Below are positions 35,362 to 45,900 of a stretch of DNA of 64,000 bases, piece by piece. The DNA lies in assembly GCF_018327645.1 (NCBI RefSeq), contig NZ_BMAY01000005.1, forward strand, positions 106,906 to 170,905, read 5' to 3'. This DNA is from Lactobacillus corticis (GTDB taxonomy: Bacteria; Bacillota; Bacilli; Lactobacillales; Lactobacillaceae). The position numbers and the translations under genes were made by a program. Each line of letters starts with the position of its first letter. Positions within the stretch are counted from its first letter, which is position 1. The notes below the pieces were generated by a model. The model was not told where the DNA came from. It searched no databases and was given only the letters and a program-made list of their open reading frames with translations.

Positions 35362-35588
35362 AAAAAAGAATCGCATAGAGTTTTAACTCTATACAATTCT
35401 CCGTGGTTGCTCATCATCAACAGGATTGGACAAAGAGCCTAAACTAATACTATACGGATCTTCAATTCAAGCTCATATCAACCCTTATCAACAGGATTTG
35501 ACAAAGAGCCAAAAAAGAATCGCATAGAGGTTTAACTCTATACGATTCTCCGTGATTGCTCATCATCAACAGGATTGGACAAAGAGCC
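35362..35588 (-). repeat. Tandem ISL3-like ends with built-in terminators behind rpoD
   Basis: Two 78-bp direct repeats (35362-35439 and 35511-35588) differ at three positions. Between them 35484-35510 repeats the last ~25 bases. On the minus strand each of the three starts with GGCTCTTTGTC(A/C)AATCCTG, the look of an ISL3-family inverted-repeat end. Each 78-bp unit also holds a 14-bp hairpin (for example 35517-35530 with 35537-35550) followed on the minus strand by six T, so the first unit, three bases after the rpoD stop, probably terminates rpoD. Confidence 0.7.
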
Positions 35589-35591
35589 TCT

Positions 35592-36716
35592 TTAATCTAA
35601 AAAGTCTTTTAATTGGTTCGAACGACTTGGGTGACGCAATTTACGCAAGGCTTTTGCCTCAATTTGGCGAATCCGTTCACGCGTTACGCCAAATACTCGC
35701 CCTACTTCTTCCAAAGTACGAGTACGTCCATCGTCTAGGCCAAAACGTAATCTTAATACGTTCTCTTCACGATCGGTCAAGGTATCCAAAACCTCTTCCA
35801 ATTGTTCCTTCAGCATTTCATATGAAGCATGTTGCTCAGGGCTCGTTGCGTCCTTATCTTCAATGAAGTCGCCTAGGTGAGAATCATCTTCTTCACCAAT
35901 TGGTGTTTCCAGCGAAACTGGTTCTTGGGCAATCTTGAGGATATCCCGCACCTTGTTGGTAGGCATATCCATTTCCGCACCAATTTCCTCCGGAGTCGGT
36001 TCACGACCTAAGTCTTGCAATAATTGACGTTGAATCCTGATCAGTTTATTAATGGTTTCAACCATGTGGACCGGAATCCGAATGGTCCGAGCTTGGTCAG
36101 CAATAGCCCGCGTAATTGCCTGACGAATCCACCAAGTAGCATAAGTAGAAAACTTGAAACCTAGCCGATAATCAAACTTATCGACTGCCTTCATCAAGCC
36201 CATGTTACCTTCTTGGATCAAGTCTAGGAATGACATCCCCCGACCTACATATCGTTTAGCGATTGAAACAACCAACCGGAGGTTAGCCTCAGCCAATTCT
36301 TGCTTGGCTTCTTCATCGCCAGCTTCAATTCGCTTAGCCAATTCAATTTCTTGATCAGCATTTAAAAGCGGAACTCGTCCGATTTCTTTAAGGTACATCC
36401 GAACTGGGTCATTCATCCGCACATTAGAAGGTGCAGACAAATCTTTAAGTTCAGCCTTTTCAACATCCTTTTGCTTTTTCAATGCTAATTTTGAAGGTTC
36501 GCCATGATCATCAACGATGCTAATGCCGTTATCTTCAAATTCCTGAATTAATTGGTCAACAGCCTTACCTTGCAACTTATAAGGCTTTACTAATTTTTCG
36601 GTGAAGTCATGCTCGTTAATTTGCTTTGTTTTTAGCGCACTTTTAACGATTTGCTTAACCATCTTATCTAAAGACACTTGTTCCTTGCTGTCTTTTGCAT
36701 TTTTCTTTTCTGCCAC
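35592..36716 (-). CDS. rpoD: Primary RNA polymerase sigma factor (sigma-70/SigA)
   Basis: Housekeeping sigma factor, 374 residues, directing RNA polymerase to standard promoters. Region 1.1 is short, region 1.2 is [16 protein letters not shown], region 2 includes [25 protein letters not shown] and [15 protein letters not shown] (-10 recognition), region 3 [13 protein letters not shown], and region 4 [18 protein letters not shown] with the [20 protein letters not shown] (-35 recognition). The start is GTG at 36716 with a GGGAGG site. It follows dnaG with a one-base overlap, the classical macromolecular-synthesis order. Confidence 0.97.
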   Translation of the reverse strand: MAEKKNAKDSKEQVSLDKMVKQIVKSALKTKQINEHDFTEKLVKPYKLQGKAVDQLIQEFEDNGISIVDDHGEPSKLALKKQKDVEKAELKDLSAPSNVRMNDPVRMYLKEIGRVPLLNADQEIELAKRIEAGDEEAKQELAEANLRLVVSIAKRYVGRGMSFLDLIQEGNMGLMKAVDKFDYRLGFKFSTYATWWIRQAITRAIADQARTIRIPVHMVETINKLIRIQRQLLQDLGREPTPEEIGAEMDMPTNKVRDILKIAQEPVSLETPIGEEDDSHLGDFIEDKDATSPEQHASYEMLKEQLEEVLDTLTDREENVLRLRFGLDDGRTRTLEEVGRVFGVTRERIRQIEAKALRKLRHPSRSNQLKDFLD

Positions 36717-38518
36717 TAGAAAGCCTCCCTTTTGCCCTGGAGTCGTTTCAACTCTAAAATTTTCTTAGTCAATTCGATTATTTTCTCACCATCTTGCTGG
36801 CTTTTCGCCTCTTCTAAGGCCTGTAATTGCTTTTGAATTTCTTGATTGATCTGACGCAGCTGCAGGGCAAATATCTGTTCTGGTAATTCCTGATCGGTAA
36901 ATGTTTCAGGCATGTTTGCCATTTCAGCACTTACTATTATACCTTGAAGTTCATCAGGAACAAAATCAATAAACTCATCAACAGTCGGATTTTCATGAGT
37001 TTCCTCATATTTCAACCAGAGTTCCGCAACTTGTGCATAATCGCTGCTCGGAAAAAGAAAATGTTGTGCTAATAAATACTGCCTTGCCTTCTCGGCATGT
37101 AAGAACAGAAATAGCAACCGCTGCTGCACCGGATCGGTTTTAGTCGTTGCTGCCTCATATTGAATTTGAGGTTCAGCAGCTGGTTCAGGACGGTCATATT
37201 TCCTGCGATTGGCCGTCCGCTGCTGACGCCGTTTCCGAGACAAATTAGCTTTAATCGACTGAGGCGTAACCCCAGCTAGCTTGGCTACCCGCTCCACGTA
37301 CATATCTTGTTCAACCGGATTAGTCAATTGGGCAAGCTGGTTAACCGCTTCATCAACAAAAGCTAGTTTTTCACGATCGTTGGTTAAATTATACTTTTTC
37401 TCTAACTGTTTAAGGAAAAAATCAGTTGTTGTCTGTGCCCCGCGAATTTGCGCCTGATATTTCTCAATCCCATATTTTTTAACATATTCATCGGGATCTA
37501 GTTTCTCGGGAAGACTAACAACTCCTAAATTGAAGCCCCCGGCCTGCTTAAAAAGACGAATAGCTCTTTCAGAAGCATGTTGTCCAGCATCATCACCATC
37601 ATAATTAATAATGATATTGCGCGAGACACGCTTTAACAGATAAACTTGCTCATCAGTCAAACTGGTTCCCATGGACGCAATACCAGCATGAATACCTGCT
37701 TTATAGGCGGCAATAACGTCCATATAGCCTTCATAAAGAACTAAATGGCCTTCGCTGCGAGCAGCTTGTTTGGCCTCTTTAAAGTGAAATAAAACTTTTG
37801 ATTTAGTAAATAGTTTTGTTTCGGGACTATTTACGTATTTCGCAATCGTCTTATCATTACTTAAGCGACGCCCTGAAAACCCTATAGTGTGACCATTTTC
37901 GTCTTGTAAGGGAAACATTAGCCGATCACGAAATCGATCAAAAAGCCGACCATCTTGACTTTGCACAAATAAGCCGCTTTGAACCAGCTCTTCCTGCTTA
38001 AATCCTTGCCCTTTAAGATAAGTTAATAGAACTGAATCATTATCAGGAGCATAACCAATAAGGAAGTGCTTAATTATTTCAGGGCTTAAGGATCTAGATT
38101 TGGCATATTCCAATCCTCTCTGCCCTGCTTTGGTAGTTAAAAGGACCTGGTGATAAAACTCAGCTGCGGCTTCTTGAATTTTAACTAGGGGATTAACTGG
38201 TCTTGCAGGTTGACCATAGCCTTGCGGCATGGTCATGTGAGCAAATTCAGCTACTTGCTGCACGCTTTCAGGAAAAGTCAGGTTGTCTTTATACATCAGA
38301 AACTTAAAGACATTACCGCCCTTCCCACAACCGAAACATTTAAAAAATTGTTTCTCTTCGTTTACCGTAAATGAAGGGGTCTTTTCCTGATGAAAAGGGC
38401 AAAGACCTAAATAGTCTTTGCCTTTTTTCTCCAGAGACACGTACTGGCTAATGACATCAACAATATTCACATTATTGCGAACTTCATTGATAAAATCTTC
38501 AGGAATTTTTCCTGCCAT
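36716..38518 (-). CDS. dnaG: DNA primase
   Basis: Makes RNA primers at the replication fork. The N-terminal zinc ribbon [11 protein letters not shown] ... [10 protein letters not shown] spans residues ~40-66, the RNA-polymerase-like core includes [11 protein letters not shown], and the TOPRIM has [16 protein letters not shown] and INYDGDDAG. The last ~130 residues form the DnaB-interacting helical domain. The longest frame starts with GTG at 38527. AGGTG at 38522-38526 is well spaced for the ATG at 38518, which is preferred (600 residues). Confidence 0.95.
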   Translation of the reverse strand: MAGKIPEDFINEVRNNVNIVDVISQYVSLEKKGKDYLGLCPFHQEKTPSFTVNEEKQFFKCFGCGKGGNVFKFLMYKDNLTFPESVQQVAEFAHMTMPQGYGQPARPVNPLVKIQEAAAEFYHQVLLTTKAGQRGLEYAKSRSLSPEIIKHFLIGYAPDNDSVLLTYLKGQGFKQEELVQSGLFVQSQDGRLFDRFRDRLMFPLQDENGHTIGFSGRRLSNDKTIAKYVNSPETKLFTKSKVLFHFKEAKQAARSEGHLVLYEGYMDVIAAYKAGIHAGIASMGTSLTDEQVYLLKRVSRNIIINYDGDDAGQHASERAIRLFKQAGGFNLGVVSLPEKLDPDEYVKKYGIEKYQAQIRGAQTTTDFFLKQLEKKYNLTNDREKLAFVDEAVNQLAQLTNPVEQDMYVERVAKLAGVTPQSIKANLSRKRRQQRTANRRKYDRPEPAAEPQIQYEAATTKTDPVQQRLLFLFLHAEKARQYLLAQHFLFPSSDYAQVAELWLKYEETHENPTVDEFIDFVPDELQGIIVSAEMANMPETFTDQELPEQIFALQLRQINQEIQKQLQALEEAKSQQDGEKIIELTKKILELKRLQGKREAF

Positions 38519-38541
38519 TGCCGACACCTGCCTTTATTAAA

Positions 38542-40608
38542 TTATTTGATAACTAATTTGTTTAAACTGCCTAATCGTTCAGCCAAACTTCTAACTTCTT
38601 GCAGCTGCATTAAACGATTGGTTTTAACTGCTGGATCCTTGGCCATGATCATATTAGTTTCGAAATATTTATCAATCACTGGTTGCAACTTAACAAACCC
38701 TTGATAAAGTTCACTAAAGTCTGCCACCTTGGCCAAAGCTGCAACGCCACTGGCTAATTCGGCTTCACTTTGATCTTCAAATAATTCTGGATCAACTTGA
38801 CCTTGTCCAGAGAACTTAGCCTTATCCAAAATATTATTGATCCGGATCAAACTTTCAACTACCGGTTTGAAAGCAGCATCATCGTGGTGTTGTTGTAAGA
38901 CCTTAGCAGAAGCTAAAATTTGACTAGGATCTTGTTGACTTGAAGCTAGGACTGCGTCAATAACGTCATACTTGAAGTCATTCTTTTGCATATATTGCTT
39001 AATCCGATCACGAATAAAGAGCGCAATTTCCTTGTCTTCGTCACCCTTAGGCAGCTTAGCCTTGGTCTTTCCATCAATCGCAGAAATAAGCGCTGGTAAA
39101 GTTTCCTCAAATGGCAGTGACCAGCCTTGATCTAGCAAAATTCTCACAATCCCATAAGCATATCGACGCAGAGCATACGGGTCATTTGACGATGATGGAA
39201 TCATGCCAGCACCGAAAAAGGTAATTATGGTATCTAATTTATCAGCAACTGACAGCAAAGCCCCAACGGTCGTTTGTGGCAATTCGCCTTCAGCAGTGTT
39301 TGGCATGTAATGTTCCTTGATGGCGACGCTGACAGCTTCATTTTCGCCGGCTAAACGAGCATAATGCATGCCCATAACCCCTTGAAGTTCAGCGAATTCG
39401 CCTACCATTTGAGTCACTAGGTCAAATTTATAGATGCTGCTGGCACGATCAAAGTCCTTGATCGTTTGTTCATCCAGATGCCATTTTTGAGCCAAGTATT
39501 CGCCGATTGCCTTTACTCGCACCAGTTTATCTGCCATTGAGCCGATCTTGTCATGGAATGAAACATTCTTGAGGCGATCAACAAAATGACTGATTGGATA
39601 CTTGCGGTCTTCATCGTAGAAGAATACTGCGTCATCTAGTCTGGCCACTAATACCTTTTCGTTTCCGCTGACCACATTTTCAAGGTAATCCTTGTTGCCG
39701 TTACGAACCGAGATAAAGTGGTTGATCAATTTTCCGTCTTGGTCATAAACTTCGAAATAGCGTTGATTATCCTTCATTGAGGTAATCAAAACTTCATCAG
39801 GAATTTCAAGGTACTTTTTATCAAAGGAGCCAGAAAATACAGTTGGGTATTCTACTAAGTTAGTAACTTCTTCTAAAAGACCAGCATCAGGTTTAATTTG
39901 CCAATTCTTTTCGGCAACCAAATCATTCATTTGGCTAACGATCATGTTTTTGCGTTCTTGTGCATTAGCAATTACAAACTGATTTTTTAGAGCATCTTCA
40001 TAGTCATCAGCATTTGCCAAGACAACTGAATCGCCTAAGAAACGATGACCTTCCGTCTTACGTCCAGCCGTTATGTCTAACAACTTAACAGGAATCACAT
40101 CGCTGCCAAAAATCGATACCAGCCAATGAATTGGTCTTACGAATTCAAAGTCACCGCTAGTACCCCAACGCATTTTGGTTGGGAAATTCATGGCTTTGAC
40201 AACATCAGCCATCCCCAACAAAATTTCGCTTGCTGGTTTGCCCGGCTTTTGAATATGAACATAGGCATATTCGGTGCCCTTTAATTCTTCAAAATAAATG
40301 TCATCAGTAGACATCCCTTGGCCCCGAACAAACCCTTGAGCGGCCTTTGACCAATTACCATCTTTATCTAAGGCAATTTTCTTAGCAGGCCCCTTTTTTA
40401 CTTCATCAATATCAGCTTGCTTTTCAGCTAAAGCTTCAACTAATACCGTTAAGCGACGTGGCGTTGAAAAGGTCTTAATATTCTTAAAACCAAGGCCGTT
40501 TTCGGTTAAAAATTTGCCAGTCCGATCAGCTAATTGCTTGACACTTTTAGCTACCACATGTGCCGGCATTTCTTCCGTGCCAATTTCAAACAAATAATTT
40601 TTAGTCAT
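38542..40608 (-). CDS. glyS: Glycyl-tRNA synthetase beta subunit
   Basis: Tetrameric bacterial GlyRS, beta chain, 688 residues. The N-terminal part begins [15 protein letters not shown] with GTEEMPA typical of the family. The HD-like domain ([21 protein letters not shown]) and the C-terminal anticodon-binding DALR region ([22 protein letters not shown]) are present. It overlaps glyQ by 8 bp and is controlled by the same Gly T-box upstream. Confidence 0.96.
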   Translation of the reverse strand: MTKNYLFEIGTEEMPAHVVAKSVKQLADRTGKFLTENGLGFKNIKTFSTPRRLTVLVEALAEKQADIDEVKKGPAKKIALDKDGNWSKAAQGFVRGQGMSTDDIYFEELKGTEYAYVHIQKPGKPASEILLGMADVVKAMNFPTKMRWGTSGDFEFVRPIHWLVSIFGSDVIPVKLLDITAGRKTEGHRFLGDSVVLANADDYEDALKNQFVIANAQERKNMIVSQMNDLVAEKNWQIKPDAGLLEEVTNLVEYPTVFSGSFDKKYLEIPDEVLITSMKDNQRYFEVYDQDGKLINHFISVRNGNKDYLENVVSGNEKVLVARLDDAVFFYDEDRKYPISHFVDRLKNVSFHDKIGSMADKLVRVKAIGEYLAQKWHLDEQTIKDFDRASSIYKFDLVTQMVGEFAELQGVMGMHYARLAGENEAVSVAIKEHYMPNTAEGELPQTTVGALLSVADKLDTIITFFGAGMIPSSSNDPYALRRYAYGIVRILLDQGWSLPFEETLPALISAIDGKTKAKLPKGDEDKEIALFIRDRIKQYMQKNDFKYDVIDAVLASSQQDPSQILASAKVLQQHHDDAAFKPVVESLIRINNILDKAKFSGQGQVDPELFEDQSEAELASGVAALAKVADFSELYQGFVKLQPVIDKYFETNMIMAKDPAVKTNRLMQLQEVRSLAERLGSLNKLVIK

Positions 40609-41518
40609 TTTTTAGCCCCGCCTTCTTTTCTTCTGCACTCTTCAATAATGGGAAGCCCCGCTTTTCTCTTTCTTCAACAAAAGCCACGGCAACTTCATGT
40701 GCCATGCTCCGAATTCTTTGCAAATAGCCTGCCCGCTCAGTAACTGAAACGGCTCCCCGAGCATCAAGCAAGTTGAAAGTGTGGGAACACTTTAAAATAT
40801 AATCATATGCGGGATGAACCAAGTTTTGACTTAGCAAACGCTTGGCCGTTTTTTCATAAATATCGAAGAATTCCAAAAGTTGTTTTTGGTCAGAAGCTTC
40901 AAAAGCATATTTAGAGTGTTCATATTCTGGTTGTTTGAAGATGTCGCGGTAGTAAACTCCATCGCCCCATTCAAGATCAAAGACTGAGTTAACATCTTGG
41001 ATGTATGAAGCTAAACGTTCAACACCATAAGTACATTCACTCATCGTTGGCTTGACGTCTAATTCACCAACAGTCTGGAAGTAAGTAAATTGACTGACTT
41101 CCATTCCATCTAGCCAAACTTCCCAACCAACACCGGCACAACCCATGGATGGGTTTTCCCAGTTATCTTCGACAAAGCGAATATCATGTTCTAATGGATC
41201 GATCCCTAATACTTTCAGAGATTCGAGATAATATTCTTGAATATTTAATGGTGCCGGCTTAATGACAACCTGAAATTGGTGGTGTTGGAACAAACGGTTG
41301 GGGTTGTCGCCATACCGACCATCAGCAGGTCGACGGGAAGGTTCAACATAGCAAGCTGCCCAAGGCTCAGGACCTACAGCTCGCAAAAACGTATAGGGGC
41401 TCATTGTTCCCGCACCCTTTTCAACATCGTAGGATGGCATAATCATACATCCTTTTGATGACCAAAATTGCTCTAACTTGAAGAGCATATCTTGAATTGT
41501 AAGTTTCTTGTCTACCAT
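40601..41518 (-). CDS. glyQ: Glycyl-tRNA synthetase alpha subunit
   Basis: Catalytic alpha chain of tetrameric GlyRS, 305 residues. It opens with [23 protein letters not shown], followed by the class II motifs [20 protein letters not shown] (motif 2 area) and [18 protein letters not shown]. An AAGGAAAG site precedes the ATG. Expression should rise when tRNA-Gly is uncharged, through the T-box leader at 41546-41725. Confidence 0.96.
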   Translation of the reverse strand: MVDKKLTIQDMLFKLEQFWSSKGCMIMPSYDVEKGAGTMSPYTFLRAVGPEPWAACYVEPSRRPADGRYGDNPNRLFQHHQFQVVIKPAPLNIQEYYLESLKVLGIDPLEHDIRFVEDNWENPSMGCAGVGWEVWLDGMEVSQFTYFQTVGELDVKPTMSECTYGVERLASYIQDVNSVFDLEWGDGVYYRDIFKQPEYEHSKYAFEASDQKQLLEFFDIYEKTAKRLLSQNLVHPAYDYILKCSHTFNLLDARGAVSVTERAGYLQRIRSMAHEVAVAFVEEREKRGFPLLKSAEEKKAGLKND

Positions 41519-41545
41519 TTTCTATCTTTCCTTCCAGCAAAGGCC

Positions 41546-41725
41546 AATAAAAAAAGCCTATGCAAATATTTGCATAGGGACGATTAGATCGCGGTTCCAC
41601 CCTAATTCAGGAATATTTTCCTGCCCTTAATTAGTCAAGACTAGAGGTGCCTTTTCCTAGATGCCCTTCCACCAAACGGCACTCGCTGAACTAGTACTTT
41701 TCCAAATCCTCATCATCGTCAAGTG
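41546..41725 (-). promoter_or_regulatory. T-box riboswitch, glycine
   Basis: The leader of glyQS on the minus strand. The T-box core AGGGTGGAACCGCG is at 41590-41603. A specifier codon GGC (Gly), followed by ACC, lies at 41649-41651 on the 3' side of Stem I. The terminator is a perfect 22-bp palindrome at 41557-41578 followed by seven U. A -10 element TAAAAT is at 41732-41737. All elements are in the expected order for tRNA-Gly-dependent antitermination. Confidence 0.92.
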
Positions 41726-41763
41726 AAGTCTATTTTAGCACAAATTGCTTAGAATTTACAGGA

Positions 41764-42522
41764 TTAGTGCCCATCTAATGACCGTAATTCTTCTAAAAAT
41801 TTTTGTGTTTTCAGATTCAAATCAACAGTTTCGCGATAGATTCGGTCAATTGCTTTTCTGCTTGCCTCAGTCAATTTAGGGTCAATTTGGGTTTCTCCTA
41901 ATCGCTGATAAGGCAATAGACCGAGAGTTCGTATTAAGGCAGTGGTTTTAGCCTCTAGATGCAAACGATGGGGATCTTGGTGAAAGTGCTGTTGGCAAAG
42001 CACGCCCCCGTAAGTCAAGGAGTAGTCAAAAATTCCTTGTTTGCGACCACAAATGACACAATCTGCTAGATGCGGCGCCACTCCATATGCCTTTAACATT
42101 TTTAATTGGACCATTTGCGTTATTATCTCAGGATCAGCACCAGCATTAAGGCGCTTCACGGCAAATTTGAGCAAGTCATAATAGTCGCCCAAAACCTGAT
42201 ATTCCACAAAGGCATGATCCAATAAATCGAATAAATAAGCCGCATAGGCATTGCGCTTTAAGTCAGAATATAGCAGGTCGTATTGCTTTACTGCTTTATA
42301 AGTACGCAAGGTGCTGATTCCGCGTTTATTGGTGACGATGACATACTTACCGTCAGAAAAGGTCAACACGCCTGCACCCAATTTTGACTTAGGATTCAGC
42401 GCACCACGAGCAATCACGGTGACAATGCCCAGCTCTTTAGTCATAATTTTGGCTAAAAGATCTGCTTCCTTAAATTTTGTCCTCTTAAAAACCAGTCCAT
42501 TTACTTCAACAAGTTCGGACAT
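41764..42522 (-). CDS. recO: DNA repair protein RecO
   Basis: Recombination mediator that anneals DNA and loads RecA with RecR in the RecFOR pathway. The 252-residue protein has an N-terminal OB fold (VNGLVFKRTKFKEADLLAKIM) and a helical domain. A zinc site is suggested by CVICGRKQG followed by a further Cys in GGVLCQQHF. An AAGGA site precedes the ATG. It starts next to the era stop, the common era-recO pairing. Confidence 0.93.
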   Translation of the reverse strand: MSELVEVNGLVFKRTKFKEADLLAKIMTKELGIVTVIARGALNPKSKLGAGVLTFSDGKYVIVTNKRGISTLRTYKAVKQYDLLYSDLKRNAYAAYLFDLLDHAFVEYQVLGDYYDLLKFAVKRLNAGADPEIITQMVQLKMLKAYGVAPHLADCVICGRKQGIFDYSLTYGGVLCQQHFHQDPHRLHLEAKTTALIRTLGLLPYQRLGETQIDPKLTEASRKAIDRIYRETVDLNLKTQKFLEELRSLDGH

Positions 42523-43424
42523 TAAGATAATTCCTTCTTATCGTAGCCAATTGACTTTAAGAATGCTCGATCAGACCGCCAATTGCGTTGTAATTTGACC
42601 CATAAGCGCAAATTAACCTTTTCCCCTAAAAGGGCTTCAATTTCTTTACGCGAATTAATGCCAATTTGTTTCAACATTTGTCCGCCCTTGCCAAGAATGA
42701 TGCCTTTTTGTCCGGACCGTTCGACGTAGATCGTGGCATGAATCTGCAGCTTGCCGTTAATTCGCTGATTCATTTGTTCAACACTAACTGCAGCTGCATG
42801 AGGAACTTCTTGATTCGTCAAATGTAAAATTTGTTCTCTGATTAATTCAGCAACGACAAAGTATTCAGGTCGATCAGTTATTTCATCAGAACCGTAGTAC
42901 TGTGGCCCCTCAGGAAGGTAGCGCTTTAAAGTCTGTAATAGATCCGCAATGCCAATTCCCTTAACGGCAGAGATTGGTAAGATTTCATCAAATTTTCCCT
43001 GCTTTTGGTAACCGTCAATTAGCGGCAGCAATTTGTCCGGGTGAACTTGGTCAACTTTGTTAATTACTAAAAAGACCGGCAAACCAATTTCCTTGATTTG
43101 CTCATAAATATAGAGATCGCCACGCCCTAGTTCAGTTGGCTCAACCATAAATAAGACCAGATCAACATCCTTGAGCGTTGAAAGGCTGGCCTTATCCATA
43201 TAATCATCAAGTTCGGAATGAGGTTTAAAAACTCCTGGAGTATCCACAAAGACGACCTGCATGTCCGGCTCGGTATAAATTCCGCTAATTCGATTGCGAG
43301 TAGTTTGGGGTTTATTGCTGGTAATTGCCACCTTCTGGCCAACCAAATAATTCATTAAGGTTGATTTCCCGACATTAGGTCTGCCAACTAGGGCTACGAA
43401 ACCAGATTTATGTTGTTCAGTCAT
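42522..43424 (-). CDS. era: GTPase Era
   Basis: Essential GTPase for 30S ribosome assembly. G1 is GRPNVGKST near residue 14, G3 DTPGVF, and G4 NKVD near 123. The C-terminal KH domain ([22 protein letters not shown]) binds the 3' end of 16S rRNA. At 300 residues it is full length. It lies in the order phoH-ybeY-era-recO, with a 5-bp gap after ybeY and a one-base overlap with recO. Confidence 0.96.
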   Translation of the reverse strand: MTEQHKSGFVALVGRPNVGKSTLMNYLVGQKVAITSNKPQTTRNRISGIYTEPDMQVVFVDTPGVFKPHSELDDYMDKASLSTLKDVDLVLFMVEPTELGRGDLYIYEQIKEIGLPVFLVINKVDQVHPDKLLPLIDGYQKQGKFDEILPISAVKGIGIADLLQTLKRYLPEGPQYYGSDEITDRPEYFVVAELIREQILHLTNQEVPHAAAVSVEQMNQRINGKLQIHATIYVERSGQKGIILGKGGQMLKQIGINSRKEIEALLGEKVNLRLWVKLQRNWRSDRAFLKSIGYDKKELS

Positions 43425-43429
43425 TATTT

Positions 43430-43954
43430 TTACTTTCCTCGTCCTTTGTCTAATTGGTCAGGATAAAGCGGTAGACCATATTCTTCTAGCACTTTTCCTT
43501 GGATCCCAAACATGACTTTTGCTTCTTCTGGCTTAATATGGTCATAACCATTCAGATGAAGAAAGCCATGAACAATTGTATAGCCAAATTCGCGATCAAA
43601 CCCAGTTCCGTATTCTTCGCTGTGCCGTTTAATCACGCTGGGACACATGAATAAGTCCCCCAAATCTTCCTGAAAATCCGGATCTGCCGTGAAGGCTGAT
43701 AGGTCTAGATCATCTTCCCCATCTTCAATCGCAAAAGAAATGACATCAGTCGGGCGATCTTTTCCGCGGTATTCTAAGTTGATGCGATTGCTCTCAGCTT
43801 CATCGACAAAATTAATACTCAACATTTGCGGATTTGTTTTATTAATATGTCGTTTTGCCAAAAGAAGCAGCTGCATGATCCAATCTTGCCAATTGCGATC
43901 TGCATCTGCTAAAAATCCAACTTGGTCAGAGTAAGAAACCTCTATTTCTTCCAT
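43430..43954 (-). CDS. ybeY: Endoribonuclease YbeY
   Basis: Zinc-dependent RNase involved in 16S rRNA 3' maturation and ribosome quality control. The 174-residue protein has the three-His metal motif in [14 protein letters not shown] near residues 138-151 and the RPTDVISFA segment near 67-75. It begins 5 bp after the phoH stop and ends 5 bp before era, so the three are cotranscribed. Confidence 0.95.
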   Translation of the reverse strand: MEEIEVSYSDQVGFLADADRNWQDWIMQLLLLAKRHINKTNPQMLSINFVDEAESNRINLEYRGKDRPTDVISFAIEDGEDDLDLSAFTADPDFQEDLGDLFMCPSVIKRHSEEYGTGFDREFGYTIVHGFLHLNGYDHIKPEEAKVMFGIQGKVLEEYGLPLYPDQLDKGRGK

Positions 43955-43959
43955 TTACG

Positions 43960-44913
43960 CTATTTTCCTCGCTTCTCGTAAGCATTAATAATTTTAGCGA
44001 CAACTGGGTGACGGACCACATCGCTACTGGTAAAGTTAATGAATTCAATCTGATCTATGCCTTTTAAAATCTGTTGCGCATCAACCAAACCGCTTCTTTG
44101 TTTTCCTGGCAAATCGACTTGGGTCATATCGCCATTGACCACCATCTTCGAATTAAAGCCCAAACGCGTTAAAAACATCTTCATTTGTGCATCAGTGGAG
44201 TTTTGGGCCTCATCTAAAATCACGAAAGCTTCATCTAAAGTCCGCCCACGCATATAAGCCAAAGGCGCAACTTCAATAACGCCTCTTTCCATTAGGCGAT
44301 CGGTAGTATTATTGCCTAAAATCGTGTAAAGCGAATCATAGATTGGTCTTAGATATGGATCGACTTTTTCTTTCAAATCTCCCGGCAAAAAGCCTAGCGA
44401 CTCGCCTGCTTCGACAGCTGGACGCGTTAAGATAATTTTATTAACTTCACCGCGCTTAAAAGCAGCTACTGCGCAAGCAACTGCTAAAAAAGTTTTTCCA
44501 GTACCGGCAGGACCAATGCCGAAAACGACATCATACTTCTTAATGGCCTCAATGTAACGCTTCTGGCCCATATTCTTAACTCTAATCGGTCTACCTTTAG
44601 CATCCCGAATAATAATTTGCTTATATAAGTCAGAAAAATATTCAAGCGTCCCCTTGTCAGCCATTTTCATGGCGCTCACAATATCTGGGGCAGTGATGTT
44701 AACACCGCTGCGCACAACATTTTCTAGCACCCGTAAAATATTTGCCGCTCTTTCAAGGTGCGCTTGGTCCGAACCTGACAGTTCGATTGCGCTGCCTGTA
44801 TCAATAATGTTTAAATCATAGCCGTCAGCTAATAGGTCTAAATTCTTATCATTAACTCCCACTAGCTGCTGCAACAATTCTGGGGTTTGAGGAAGATAAG
44901 TAAGTTGTTCCAA
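43960..44913 (-). CDS. phoH: PhoH-like ATPase (TTG start)
   Basis: P-loop ATPase of the PhoH family, 317 residues, a probable RNA helicase-like factor linked to ribosome maturation. Walker A is GPAGTGKTFLAVA near residue 139 and Walker B FVILDEAQNSTDAQMKMFLTRLG near 235. An N-terminal RNA-binding-like segment precedes the core. The start codon is TTG at 44913, with a GGAG site 10 bases upstream; no better codon fits. Confidence 0.92.
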   Translation of the reverse strand: MEQLTYLPQTPELLQQLVGVNDKNLDLLADGYDLNIIDTGSAIELSGSDQAHLERAANILRVLENVVRSGVNITAPDIVSAMKMADKGTLEYFSDLYKQIIIRDAKGRPIRVKNMGQKRYIEAIKKYDVVFGIGPAGTGKTFLAVACAVAAFKRGEVNKIILTRPAVEAGESLGFLPGDLKEKVDPYLRPIYDSLYTILGNNTTDRLMERGVIEVAPLAYMRGRTLDEAFVILDEAQNSTDAQMKMFLTRLGFNSKMVVNGDMTQVDLPGKQRSGLVDAQQILKGIDQIEFINFTSSDVVRHPVVAKIINAYEKRGK

Positions 44914-44934
44914 ATAACCCCCACTCCTTCTTTG

Positions 44935-45375
44935 CTATTCTAGGTGTTCTTTTACTAATGCAGAAGCGGCTTTGCCATCTGCTCGGCCTTTAATTTTAGG
45001 CATCAAAACCTTCATAACTTTACCGAATTCAGCTTTGGTTTTGGCACCAGATTCAGCAATTGCTGCTTGGACAATTTGGTCCAATTCAGCTTTTGAAAGT
45101 TGTTTAGGCATATAAGCTTCAACGACAGCTAATTCCGCCTTGGTTTGCTCAACCAAGTCATCACGATGTCCTTTTTGAAATTCCGCAATTGATTCTTCTC
45201 GTTGCTTTTTTTCACGATTAAGAACAGTCAATTCATCATCTGGCGTAAGTTCATGCCCTAATTTAATTTTTTCATTCATTAAAGCCGACTTAATCAGCCG
45301 CACTGTGTTTAACTTTACTTTGTCGTGTTCTTTCATGGCATGCTTCATGTCATCCATGAGTTTATCACTTAACAA
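44935..45375 (-). CDS. yqeY: GatB/YqeY domain protein
   Basis: A 146-residue protein of the YqeY family, related to the tRNA-binding tail of the GatB amidotransferase subunit; its exact job is unknown. The open frame reaches 45393. AAGGA at 45381-45385 is well spaced for the TTG at 45375, giving an N-terminus MLSDKLMDDMKHAMKEHDK that aligns with other YqeY proteins. Later motifs are LNREKKQREESIAEFQKGHR and the C-terminal EFGKVMKVLMPKIKGRADG. It lies between rpsU and phoH as in Bacillus. Confidence 0.88.
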   Translation of the reverse strand: MLSDKLMDDMKHAMKEHDKVKLNTVRLIKSALMNEKIKLGHELTPDDELTVLNREKKQREESIAEFQKGHRDDLVEQTKAELAVVEAYMPKQLSKAELDQIVQAAIAESGAKTKAEFGKVMKVLMPKIKGRADGKAASALVKEHLE

Positions 45376-45430
45376 TTTAAATCCTTCTTTCAACTTATTA
45401 CGCCCTTAATTATAGCAAATAGCGTAATAA

Positions 45431-45461
45431 AAAACACTCGCCAATCTCTGACGAGTGTTTT
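45431..45461 (-). terminator. Terminator after rpsU
   Basis: AAAACACTCG (45431-45440) pairs with CGAGTGTTTT (45452-45461); on the minus strand the stem is followed by a U-run. yqeY may still be reached by readthrough. Confidence 0.75.
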
Positions 45462-45471
45462 CTATTGATGA

Positions 45472-45648
45472 TTAATAATGTCTGCGCTTACGAGCTGCTT
45501 CAGACTTAAGCTTTCTACGAACACTTGGTTTTTCGTAGAATTCGCGCTTACGGTATTCTTGTAAGGTACCACTTCTTGAAACGGAACGCTTGAAACGACG
45601 AAGAGCATCATCAATAGACTCGTTTTCGTGAACGATAGTCTTAGCCAT
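45472..45648 (-). CDS. rpsU: 30S ribosomal protein S21
   Basis: Small basic ribosomal protein of 58 residues. It begins [21 protein letters not shown] and ends in a Lys/Arg-rich helix ([16 protein letters not shown]). A strong GGAGGGATCACAC site precedes the ATG at 45648. The open frame continues 12 codons further upstream, but those codons contain the Shine-Dalgarno and are not S21. Confidence 0.97.
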
Positions 45649-45900
45649 GTGTGATCCCTCCTTCCATTTCTTGGCGTACGCCATGCATTTACTTAAATTA
45701 TAGCAAACGACAGCTCATGGTCAATACTGATTTAATACTTTTTGGAAAAATATCGCTATAATTTTCAAATTTAATGCCTGTTCTGCAGATCCAGTTAAAT
45801 CATCAAATCACTTATCTGCTCCCAGGTCATAAAGTTTTAAAGCGGTAACATTTTTGCGCTAAAAATATGTATAATAATTATAGAAAGAGGTGTGCTAACA

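Noticed and set aside
35362..35588. Spaced direct repeats that could look like a CRISPR array
   Set aside because: Only two full units and one partial, the unit is 78 bp with a terminator hairpin, no cas genes are near, and the shared core matches an ISL3-type end.
45649..45684. Longer form of ribosomal protein S21
   Set aside because: The 12 extra codons contain the Shine-Dalgarno GGAGGG of the real start and do not resemble S21.
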